A program made the translations under genes and the position numbers. Below the pieces are notes generated by a model, which made no database searches, had not been told where the DNA came from, and saw only the letters and a list, made by a program, of their open reading frames with translations. From NCBI RefSeq assembly GCF_002234595.1, contig NZ_NMUL01000039.1:124001-188000 (forward strand): DNA of 64,000 nt, given 5' to 3'. Numbering within the stretch: the stretch's first letter is position 1; each line of letters opens with the position of its first letter. The DNA is from Amycolatopsis vastitatis. GTDB taxonomy: Bacteria; Actinomycetota; Actinomycetes; Mycobacteriales; Pseudonocardiaceae. This document shows positions 1 to 7,800 of this stretch, piece after piece.

Positions 1-268
1 CCGCCTCGAGCGCGGCCGCGACGAGATCCAGCGCCGACGCCGTGGCGGGCGCCCCCTCCAGCGCGGCCAGCGACTTCTCCTCCACTTCGGCCGCCGCGTC
101 GAAGAGGACCTCGCGTTTGTCGCCGAAGTAGCGGAAGAAGGTGCGGGCGGTCACGCCGGCCCGTTCGGCGATGTCGTTCACCATGGTCTGGTCGAAGCCG
201 CGTTCGAGATACAGGTTCAGTGCGGCCTCGCGCAGCCGGCCACCGGCTCCCGGCTCCCATCGTCCCAT
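1..268 (-). CDS. TetR-family transcriptional regulator (C-terminus outside window)
   Basis: This is a DNA-binding repressor of the TetR/AcrR type. Reading leftward from an ATG at 268, the product begins MGRWEPGAGGRLREAALNLY and carries the classic helix-turn-helix block ERAGVTARTFFRYFGDKREV around residues 39-58. The gene runs off the left edge, so the ligand-binding domain is mostly missing here. It faces away from a decayed oxidoreductase gene, and the space between them holds two TetR-type palindromes (306-360), which fits self-regulation and control of the divergent gene. It resembles the second TetR gene at 14314-14901 in its N-terminus (MGRWEPGA against MVRWEPGA). An alternative ATG lies at 260. 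Confidence 0.9.
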   Translation of the reverse strand, partial: MGRWEPGAGGRLREAALNLYLERGFDQTMVNDIAERAGVTARTFFRYFGDKREVLFDAAAEVEEKSLAALEGAPATASALDLVAAALEA

Positions 269-305
269 CCTGCGAGTTTAGTGCGATCGTCCAGGAACTC
301 GCACA

Positions 306-360
306 GTGATGTCAGCTGATGACATCGACGTGGTACGGTGATGTCATCAGCTGACATCAC
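306..360. promoter_or_regulatory. Paired TetR operator palindromes
   Basis: Bases 306-326 and 340-360 are exact 21-base inverted copies of each other separated by 13 bases. Each copy is itself a small palindrome with the half-sites TGTCA and TGACA around a 5-base centre. Paired half-sites of this kind are typical of TetR-family operators. They sit between the TetR gene starting at 268 and the oxidoreductase remnant starting at 379, so they probably bind the TetR product and control both directions. Binding is inferred, not shown. Confidence 0.75.
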
Positions 361-378
361 GGCGGAGGGGTGCTCACC

Positions 379-976
379 ATGGCGACGGCGAAGCGGATCC
401 AGTACCACCGGTACGCGGCGGGAGCGTTCGCCGAAATGGTCGTCGCCGAAGAAAAGGCGGTCGTGACGAAGCCGGCGAACCTCTCCTGGGAGGAGGCCGC
501 CACGATTCCCGTGGTCGGACTCACCGCATTCCAGGCCGTGGTCAACACCGGCAAACTGCACGCCGGGCAAGCGGTGTTCATCCACGGCTGCCTCGGCCGA
601 GTCGGCCGCTCCGCCGCCCAAATCGCCTTGGCACGCGGCGTTTCCGCGGGAGGCAGCTGCCGCGCCACCGCCACGCACGAGGCACGCGGCCTCGGAATCG
701 CCCCGACCGTGGACTTCGACTTCGACGCGACGAAACTCGCGAAGCGATTCGACGTCGTGTTCGACACCGCCGGCACGCTGCCGATCAGCGTATCGGGTGC
801 TGGTCGGAAAACCCGCCGCGGCGGACCTCGAGGCGGTCGCGCAGGCTGCCGCGAAGGGGGTGTTGCGGTTGCCGGTCGCGCGCAGCGTGCCGCTCGGCGA
901 GGCGATCGCGGCGCTCACGGAGCTTGAACGCGATCGCCCACCCAAGGGCGGGAAGCTCATCATCACGACCGAGTGA
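379..976 (+). pseudogene. Decayed zinc-type/quinone oxidoreductase (MDR superfamily) gene
   Basis: The start has a good RBS (GGAGGGG, 364-370), and the first reading frame gives a recognisable medium-chain dehydrogenase middle section (ANLSWEEAATIPVVGLTAFQ, then the cofactor-binding segment GQAVFIHGCLGRVGRSAAQIA). Three things are wrong with it. The usual N-terminal catalytic half (about 90 residues) is absent. A stretch after FDVVFDTAGTLPI (near 785) appears deleted. The family C-terminus (VLVGKPAAADLEAVAQAAAK to GGKLIITTE) then continues in another frame from about 790 to the stop at 974-976. An intact NADP-dependent member is usually about 300 residues. This looks like a broken gene that has kept its operator. 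Confidence 0.75.
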
Positions 977-1053
977 CCGCCGCGTCGCTCGAATCCTCCG
1001 AGGACTTCCGGGCCAACGCGGCCCGGCGCCGATCACTCTCGAAAGGACCGACT

Positions 1054-1374
1054 ATGTCACCGACCCGGAACACCGCCGCGACACCCACGTTCATGGTGTT
1101 CGCGACCCTCCGCGACGACACCGACCTCACGGAATTCGCCGCGCTGCGAGAGGACGAGCAGAAGCAGCTGGAGGTGCTGCGCTCGGAGGGGCGGATCGGC
1201 GCCCACTACGTTTCCCCCGCCCGGCGGGCGACGTTCATCGAGGTCGTCGCCGACGATGAGGCGCAGGTCGCGGAGACGCTGGCGACCCTGCCGTTCGCCC
1301 GGTTCTTCGATGCCGACGTCTACCCGACCACTCCCCCGGATCCCGCGGAGATCGCCCACCGGGCGCGATCGTGA
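1054..1374 (+). CDS. YciI-like / muconolactone-isomerase-like small protein
   Basis: This 106-residue protein has a dimeric alpha-beta barrel pattern: a beta strand FMVFATLR at residues 13-20, a long helix, then the strand ATFIEVVADD and the ending TLPFARFFDADVYPTTPP. This pattern is seen in YciI-like and muconolactone-delta-isomerase-like proteins. The chosen ATG follows GAAAGGA (1041-1047); an upstream in-frame start would run into the oxidoreductase remnant. It is followed directly by a membrane-protein gene. No substrate can be inferred. Confidence 0.72.
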   Translation: MSPTRNTAATPTFMVFATLRDDTDLTEFAALREDEQKQLEVLRSEGRIGAHYVSPARRATFIEVVADDEAQVAETLATLPFARFFDADVYPTTPPDPAEIAHRARS

Positions 1375-1409
1375 GCCGGGAACCCGCTCGTTCGCTGATG
1401 GAGGATGAC

Positions 1410-1841
1410 ATGGCAATGCTCAACCGCAGGAAACTCCCGCTCGGCAAGGTGCTCATCTCGTTGTCCGCGGCGGGAACCCTGGTCGGCTCGTACGTCGCCG
1501 ACTGGAACGAGACGCACATCCACAATCCGACGTGGCCACCCCACGCCAAGTTCCACAACGCCCAAACCATGAGCATGGGCGCCGCGTTGTCCCTGACGGC
1601 GCTGTACCAGTTGTGGAAACCGGGGCGGTCGCGTGAGTCGCTGGACAGCGCGGCGGTCATCGCCGGCCTGTACGGGCTCACCCAGCTCTCCGCCGTCCTC
1701 TATCCGGGTACCGCCAGCGTCGACCCGCCCCGCGAAGACAACTGGCCGCAGCTCAAGTACACCCTGCCCAGCCTCGGGATGGTCCTGCTCGGCTACTGGA
1801 CCGAACGCCACCGAATCACCCGAGAACGACGGCGTGCCTGA
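1410..1841 (+). CDS. Small four-helix membrane protein (DUF6640-like)
   Basis: This 143-residue protein has four hydrophobic segments: LGKVLISLSAAGTLVGSYVA near the N-terminus, MSMGAALSLTALYQLW, AAVIAGLYGLTQLSAVLYPG and a C-terminal TLPSLGMVLLGYW. A His-rich loop lies between the first two (ETHIHNPTWPPHAKFHNAQT), which could bind metal. The start chosen is the ATG preceded by GGAGG (1400-1404). A GTG at 1371 overlaps the stop of the upstream YciI-like gene and would add 13 residues. The tight spacing suggests one transcript with that gene. The function is unknown; family resemblance is from memory. Confidence 0.7.
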   Translation: MAMLNRRKLPLGKVLISLSAAGTLVGSYVADWNETHIHNPTWPPHAKFHNAQTMSMGAALSLTALYQLWKPGRSRESLDSAAVIAGLYGLTQLSAVLYPGTASVDPPREDNWPQLKYTLPSLGMVLLGYWTERHRITRERRRA

Positions 1842-1861
1842 CTGAGCCGCAACGCGAGACG

Positions 1862-2491
1862 TCAACCGCCGATGCGGCGCCGACGCTGCTGCGCCGCATC
1901 GACGACGTCCGGCCAGAGGAGTCCCAGCGCATCCGGCAAGGTCGCGGTCTCCCACAGTTGCGGTGCAACCGTGTCGAGCAGGCCGGTGGTCTCCGGCTCA
2001 CGATCGCGGGCTTGCCGGAGGATCGGGGCATCAGCGCCGGAGTACGCGCGGATGCCGGCCAGGAAGAGCAGGTTCGCGACGATCAGCCACTGGCCGTCCA
2101 CTCCGGTGGGCTCGGGGCCGGGCTGATCGTCCGAAGGATCAGGCGCCACGAACCGAACCCGCCCTACGCCGGTGAATTCGCACGCTGCCGCACACATGCC
2201 ACACGGGCGGTGAGAACTCCACAGAGTGGTCGTGGACAGATCCGCACCGACGGCGATGCGGGCCAACGCGTTCATCTCCGCATGGGCGATCGGGCTGCCC
2301 TGCAACCGGTCGTCGCCACCGGGCGGGTCATACGCCCGATTACGGCCTTCCGCGACCACGTCACCACCAGGGCCCAGCACCACCGCGCCCACCGGCAGGC
2401 CACCGGCAAGCAAAGACCGATGAGCGAGCTCCAGGCTCCGGGTGATGCCCGAACCGGCGTCGTGCCATGCGGCGATCGAGTCCACGGTCAC
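1862..2491 (-). CDS. Cytidine/deoxycytidylate deaminase-family protein
   Basis: This protein of about 209 residues has both zinc signatures of the cytidine deaminase-like fold: HAEMNAL (His ligand and catalytic Glu) and PCGMCAAAC (two Cys ligands). Such enzymes hydrolytically deaminate nucleobases, nucleosides or related compounds. The extended C-terminal half (WLIVANLLFLAGIRAY onward) is longer than in tRNA adenosine deaminases, so the substrate is unclear; many actinobacterial paralogues of this kind are unassigned. GTG at 2491 follows AGGATG and was preferred to GTG at 2524, which has no clear RBS. It is convergent with the membrane protein ending at 1841. Confidence 0.8.
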   Translation of the reverse strand: MTVDSIAAWHDAGSGITRSLELAHRSLLAGGLPVGAVVLGPGGDVVAEGRNRAYDPPGGDDRLQGSPIAHAEMNALARIAVGADLSTTTLWSSHRPCGMCAAACEFTGVGRVRFVAPDPSDDQPGPEPTGVDGQWLIVANLLFLAGIRAYSGADAPILRQARDREPETTGLLDTVAPQLWETATLPDALGLLWPDVVDAAQQRRRRIGG

Positions 2492-2503
2492 AGCGCAACA
2501 TCC

Positions 2504-2800
2504 TGTCACGTCCGCAGGCGCCACCCGGTGCGGTGCTGGTCGAACAGGACCGTGTGCTCGCCGACGCGCGCCCGGTGTTCGAACAAGTAGCTGCGGGCGA
2601 AGGGGATGCCCAGGCAGGCGAGCCCGTTACTGTCCCAGGTCGGGTCTGCTCAGAGAGTCCTGTCCTTCCCGGCCCTCTCCGTTCGTCTACTGGGTGAATG
2701 CCCCAGATGCACGAGGAGGGACTCGCCGGTGTACGCCCCGATCGACTTCCACCAAAGGTCGAAGCGCTGCGCTGCCAACGAACCCTCGGACAGCAGCCGA
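2504..2800 (-). pseudogene. Possible interrupted gene remnant, unrecognised
   Basis: The 2525-2856 interval holds no intact gene I can support. On the minus strand one frame reads as protein-like sequence for about 90 codons (…SEGSLAAQRFDLWWKSIGAY…, then …TWDSNGLACLGIPFARSY…RTGWRLRT) but is broken by a TGA near 2653-2655 and has no convincing start. The composition, with Trp, Phe and Tyr well represented, looks more like real protein than random GC-rich translation. I cannot assign a family. It ends just upstream of the deaminase start. Confidence 0.25.
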
Positions 2801-2856
2801 CGCTTCCTTCACCTGCTCCGGATTCCGGCGATGCGGTCAGCACGTCCGGGCGCCGG

Positions 2857-3282
2857 CTACCGCTTCGTGAGCAGCCGGGTCTGTTCGCGCAGGACGTCGA
2901 CCGTGTTCGCCACCCAATCCGCGATCACCGCCTGCTCGGCCGGGGAATAGCCGGCCATCAGCTTCGCCATCGCCGCGTCGAGACCGGCGAACACCTTCCC
3001 GAACGCTCCGGGCACCGCCGTGATCACGAGCCGGCGGCGGTCGGCCGGGTCCGGGGCGCGCTGAGCCAGCCCCGCGCGCTCAAGGCGGTCGACCACGCCG
3101 GTCACCGCGCCCGGCGTCAAGCCGATCTCCTTGGCCAGGTCGCCCGCCGACACCGACCCGGCGCCCGCGATCACGGCGAGGGCCCGCTGGTCGACCGCCG
3201 TCACGCCCAAGCTCGCCCCCACCGCCTCGTGGAACGCCACCACGGCGGTGCTCAGCTCACGTCCGGCGTCCCGACCTTCCAT
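2857..3282 (-). CDS. MarR-family transcriptional regulator
   Basis: This 141-residue winged-helix regulator has the recognition region LAKEIGLTPGAVTGVVDRLE followed by the wing RAPDPADRRRLVITAV (residues about 49-86), the hallmark of MarR proteins. The N-terminal and C-terminal helices would form the dimer interface. It is divergent from the membrane-protein gene at 3358, and an inverted repeat at 3308-3321 lies in the shared promoter. It probably represses itself and its divergent neighbour; the inducer is unknown. Confidence 0.9.
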   Translation of the reverse strand: MEGRDAGRELSTAVVAFHEAVGASLGVTAVDQRALAVIAGAGSVSAGDLAKEIGLTPGAVTGVVDRLERAGLAQRAPDPADRRRLVITAVPGAFGKVFAGLDAAMAKLMAGYSPAEQAVIADWVANTVDVLREQTRLLTKR

Positions 3283-3307
3283 GCCGTCACTTTACCCGGT
3301 CTGATAT

Positions 3308-3321
3308 TTCAGTACACTGAA
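3308..3321. promoter_or_regulatory. Probable MarR operator
   Basis: TTCAGT at 3308-3313 and ACTGAA at 3316-3321 form an inverted repeat with a 2-base centre, inside an AT-rich stretch that stands out from the surrounding GC-rich sequence. It lies between divergent MarR and membrane-protein genes. Size and location fit a MarR-family site; binding is inferred. Confidence 0.6.
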
Positions 3322-3357
3322 CTAAATTGTTCACGTGCTGAAGCATAGGGTGGGGTC

Positions 3358-3888
3358 ATGAGCGAACTGAAACTGGCGCTCGAGGTGCCGAGATGGACCT
3401 GGCAGTGCTACACCGAGCACCTCGGGCTGGTGCTCGGCCTCTCGTCAGTCGCGTCGATCCAGCGGTTCATCGTCGTCAACTGGACCGCGCAGGTCCCCCA
3501 CGGTGCCGCCCTCGCCTCCGAGGTCGTCGTGCTGGCCGCCCGGATCGCCCTGGTCGTTTCCCTCTGGCGGATCGCGATGCGCGGCCAGGCCCTCCGCCTG
3601 AGCGCAGGCCGGGCATTCGCGCGAAACCACTGGCGCGGCTTGCTGTGGCAGGGCGCGTTCCTCGGCGCCGCCTACCTGGCCTTCGAGGTCCTGGCCGAAC
3701 ACGCCCTGTCGAGACTGCTGCCCGAGCCCGCCCGGCAGACCTACCTGGCCATCCTCCTGTTCCTGAAGAACCCCACGGTCATCGCGCTGACGTTCCTGTG
3801 GTGGATCGGCGTGCTGCGCCAGGCCTTCCGGACGACCTCGGAGAGCGGCACGGATACCGGGCGTGCCGCAGTGCGCCATTCGGCGTAA
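3358..3888 (+). CDS. Integral membrane protein of unknown function
   Basis: This 176-residue protein has several hydrophobic helices: about residues 20-38 (LGLVLGLSSVASIQRFIVV), 50-70 (ASEVVVLAARIALVVSLW), 92-112 (LLWQGAFLGAAYLAFEVLA) and 130-155 (LAILLFLKNPTVIALTFLWW). I do not recognise a family. It is divergent from the MarR gene at 2857-3282 and shares its operator region, so it may be a MarR-controlled membrane function such as efflux assistance or stress response. The role is otherwise open. Confidence 0.75.
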   Translation: MSELKLALEVPRWTWQCYTEHLGLVLGLSSVASIQRFIVVNWTAQVPHGAALASEVVVLAARIALVVSLWRIAMRGQALRLSAGRAFARNHWRGLLWQGAFLGAAYLAFEVLAEHALSRLLPEPARQTYLAILLFLKNPTVIALTFLWWIGVLRQAFRTTSESGTDTGRAAVRHSA

Positions 3889-3967
3889 TTCCGGAACGTC
3901 TGCCGTACGCCGTCCCGATTTCGATGGTTTCCTCGTAGCCGACTCGGTGATGGGGGTGGGCAACCGG

Positions 3968-4504
3968 ATGAGCGACCCGATATCGGGCAAAGCCGAGAAT
4001 GCGGAAGCCCGCGTCGACCAATTGGTCGCGGAAGCGAAGCGGAAAGCGCAGCGCTACCGCGCGATGCAGCAGGCCGTCGAGCAGGTTTCGGTGTCGGCGG
4101 TCAGCAAGGACGGCACCGCCACGATCACCGTCGACTCCGCCGGCAATGTCACCGACCTGCGGATCACCGACCGCGTCCGGGAGATGTCCGGCGATCAGGT
4201 CGCGAAGGCGGTGCTGTCCGCGTTGCGCACCGCGCAGGCGAAGCTGCCGGACCGGCTCGGCGAGGTCATGGCGGACACCATCGGCGACGATCCGCAGACC
4301 CGCGACACCATCGTCGGCAGCTACCGGGCGAAGTTCCCGGAGCCGGAACCCGAGCCGGGCGAAACTGTGCCGGCCAGCGGGATCGGACGGCTCGCCGACG
4401 AACCCGAGGCCGCACCGCCACCGCCGCCGCGTCCGCCACGGCGGCCTGCGCCGCCCGACGATGACGACGAGGGCTTCGGCGGCCCGGTCATGATCCGCGA
4501 ATAG
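3968..4504 (+). CDS. YbaB/EbfC-like protein at the head of the toxin cassette
   Basis: This 178-residue protein opens with a helix rich in charged residues (NAEARVDQLVAEAKRKAQRY), then the beta-rich stretch VSVSAVSKDGTATITVDSAG and a long helix, matching the small YbaB/EbfC DNA-binding fold. The C-terminal third is a Pro/acidic tail (PEPEPEPGE, then PPPPPRPP and PDDDDEGF) not found in ordinary YbaB. Copies of this kind commonly precede type VII secretion substrates in actinobacteria. ATG 3968 has the purine-rich GGGGGTGGG upstream; ATG 3950 is an in-frame alternative. An EspC-like partner and the RHS toxin follow closely. Confidence 0.78.
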   Translation: MSDPISGKAENAEARVDQLVAEAKRKAQRYRAMQQAVEQVSVSAVSKDGTATITVDSAGNVTDLRITDRVREMSGDQVAKAVLSALRTAQAKLPDRLGEVMADTIGDDPQTRDTIVGSYRAKFPEPEPEPGETVPASGIGRLADEPEAAPPPPPRPPRRPAPPDDDDEGFGGPVMIRE

Positions 4505-4522
4505 CCGGGACGGGAGGCGACC

Positions 4523-4861
4523 ATGCCGGACGGTGCGACCGACGGCGGCGGCTACCAAGTCCGCCCGGACGAACTGCTCACCCACGCGAAAGCCGTCGAG
4601 CAGGTCGGGCAGACGCTGGGGCAGGCGCTCGCCGCGGCCGAGCAGGTCACCATGGGCGTGCAGGCGTACGGCCTGATCTGCGGCCCGCTCTTCGTGCCGA
4701 TGGTGCTCGCGGTCAGCACACCCGGCCTGCTCACCCTCGGCGCCGCGCAGGAGGCCATGGGCACGCTGTCGCAGTCGATCCGGCAGGCGGCGAAGACCTA
4801 CCAGGACGCCGAAGACGCGCACTCGCAGCGGATCACCGGCCTCGGCAAGGACCTGCCGTGA
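4523..4861 (+). CDS. Type VII secretion target / EspC-like protein
   Basis: This 112-residue, mostly helical protein resembles the ESX-1 secretion-associated EspC type: an N-terminal YQVRPDELLTHAKAVEQVGQ, a middle small hydrophobic segment (LICGPLFVPMVLAVSTPGLL) and a C-terminal helix ending TYQDAEDAHSQRI. Such proteins pair with larger toxins and are thought to help present them to the ESX secretion channel. Its stop overlaps the GTG start of the RHS gene by four bases (4858-4861), a strong sign of translational coupling. RBS GGGAGG is seen at 4511-4516. Confidence 0.78.
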   Translation: MPDGATDGGGYQVRPDELLTHAKAVEQVGQTLGQALAAAEQVTMGVQAYGLICGPLFVPMVLAVSTPGLLTLGAAQEAMGTLSQSIRQAAKTYQDAEDAHSQRITGLGKDLP

Positions 4862-7800
4862 GCAACCCGCTGGTCGCCGCCAAACAGGACTCGACGACGT
4901 GGCACACCGGCATCAACGTCCTCGACGACGCGATCGGCGCCTACGACGGCATCAAGTCCGGCTCGTGGATCGAGGGCGGCATCGCCGCGCTCGGCACCGC
5001 GATGGACCTGCTGACCATCGCGATGAACCCGGTCGGCACGCTCATCTCCTACGGCCTCAACTGGCTGATCGAGCACGTCCAGCCGTTGCAGGACGCGCTG
5101 AACCAGCTGGCGGGTGACGCCGACCAGATCACCGCCTACTCGCAGACCTGGGGCAACATCGCGAAGGCCGTGGAAAAGGCGGCCAAAGACCTCGGCGACA
5201 GCGTGCGGAAGGACACCGCGAACTGGACCGGCCGGGCCGCGGACGCCTACCGCGCGAACGTCAAGAACAAGATCGACCACCTCAACGCGGCCGCGACCTG
5301 CGCGATCGGGATCAGCACCGTGGTGGAGATCGTCGGGGTGATCACCGCCGCCGTGCGCGCCATGGTCCGCGACATGATCACCCAGGCGGTCGGCGATTTC
5401 ATCCAGGACGCGCTGGAGGAGGTCTGCTCGCTCGGGCTCGGCACGCCGGTCGTGGTGGCGCAGGTGGTCGAGCAGGTGGCGGCGTGGATCGAGAAGATCG
5501 GCGCGCTGGTCAAGAAGCTGATCAACTCGGTCGAGAAGCTGCGGCCGCTGATGTCGAAGCTCGAAGAGATCTTCGCCGCGGTCAAGAAGGTGATGTCCGA
5601 GCTGCACGGACGTCCCGGCGAAGGCGGCACGCACGTCTCGTCGGCCGAACCCGGCCACTCCGGCCCGCACGAACCCGGCGCCCCGCACGACGGCACCTCG
5701 CCGTCGTCCGCGCCGGAGCCGGACGGCGGCGTCCCCGACGGCACGCCGCCCGGCAGCCATGGCGCCGAACCGAACGCGCCCGGCGGCCACGATCCGGAGG
5801 CGGCAGGCGGGCAGAAGTCCGAGGGCACCGGCGGCTGCGACGGCAAGGGCGGCGACCCGGTCGACGCGGTGTCCGGCCAGATGATCACCGCGGGCACCGA
5901 CGTCGAACTGCCCGGGCTGCTGCCGCTGGTGCTGAACCGCGCGTACGCCTCCGGCTACGCCGACGGCCGGTCCTTCGGCCCCGGCTGGGCGTCCACACTG
6001 GACCAACGGCTGGTGCTGACCGACGACTTCGTCCGGTACTACGGCGCGGACGCGGAAGTGCTCAGCTACATCCATCCCGCCCGCGACGGCTCCCCGGTGC
6101 TGCCGAGCTTCGGCGCGCGCTGGCCGTTGAGCTGGGACGCCGCCGCGGAAAACTACCTGCTCGCCGACCGGGAATCCGGCTGGACCCGCCGGTTCGCCGC
6201 GCACCCCACGGTGCCGGGTGAATGGCAGATCAGCTCGCTGTCGGACCGCAGCGGGCACCGCGTCGACTACCTGCGCGACGAACTCGGCCGCCCGCTCGCG
6301 GTCACGCATTCCGGCGGTTACCGGGTCGGCGTCGACACCGTCGACGGCGCGGACGGTCTCCGCATCGCCGCGTACCGCCTGCTCGGCGGCGGCGAACACG
6401 GCGAAGACGTGCCCATCGTGTCGTTCCGCTACGACCGGCGCGGCCGGCTCTCCGGCATCGTGAACTCGACCGGCGCGCCTTACCAGTACGACTACGACGG
6501 CGCGGACCGGATCGTCGCCTGGACCGACCGCACCGGCTACCGCTACGAGTACGAATACGGCCCGGACGGACGCGTCGTCCGCGGCGCCGGCCTCGACGGC
6601 TACCTCGACGCGACCTTCGACTACGACCTCACCGGCCGGGTCACCGTCGTCACCGACAGCCTCGGCGGACGCACCGAATACCACTACGACGAGCACAACC
6701 ACATCACCGCGGTGGTCGATCCGAACGGCGGTGTCGAACGCCCCGAGTTCGACCGGTTCCACCGCCTGCTGTCGTTCACGGACAAGAACGGCGCGGTCAC
6801 CCGCTACGAACGTGACGAGAACGGCGACCCGACGCGGATCGAATACCCCGACGGCACCGCGCTCACCATCGAGTACGACCCGCGCTGGCGGCTGCCGGTC
6901 ACGGTGACCCAGCCGAACGGCGCGGTCTGGCGGCACACCTACGACGACGCCGGCCGCGTCGTGTCCACAGTGGACCCGCTGGGCGCGGTCGCGACCAGCG
7001 AGCTGGACGAGCGAGGCCACCTGGCCGCCACCGTCGAGCCGGACGGCGCCCGCTGGACGTACACCAGCGACGACGCCGGCCGCCCGCTGTCGGTCACCTC
7101 GCCGGACGGCGAAACCACCACGTTCCGGCTCGACGGCTTCGGCCGGGCGGTCGAAGCTACCGACCCGCGCGGCCGCACCACCCGGTACGGCTGGACCCGC
7201 GAAGGCGCGCTGGTCTGGCGCGTCGCCGCCAACGGCGACCGCGAGGAACGGTTCTACGATCTCGAAGGCAGCTTGGTCCGGGCTCGCTCGGCCACCGGCG
7301 CGATGACGGCGTTTGAACGCGGTCCGTTCGGCCTGCTCACCGCGCGCACCGGCCAGGACGGCGTCCGGCACACCTTCACCCACGACACCGAGCTGCGGCT
7401 CACCGGCGTCCGCAACCCGGCCGGGCAAACCTGGTCCTACCGCTACGATCCGGCCGGAAACCTGATCGGCGAACAGGATTTCACCGGCCGCGCGCTCGAA
7501 TACCGGGTCGACGCGATGGGCGCGTTGATCTCGCGCGCCGAAGCGGGTGGCGCGGTGACCGAACTGACCCGCGACGTCCGCGGCCGGGTCTCCCGGCGGA
7601 CCTCCGGCGAAACGACCATCGCCTACGACTACGACGAAGGCGGCCGGCTGCGCCGGGTCGCCGACGACGCGGTCGAAGTGACCTACGAACGCGACCTGCT
7701 CGGCCGCCCGGTCGCCGAATCCGTGGACGGCCGGGTGCTGCGCAGCGAGTACGACGTGGCCGGCCGCCGCGTCCGCCGGATCACCCCGTCCGGCGTCGAG

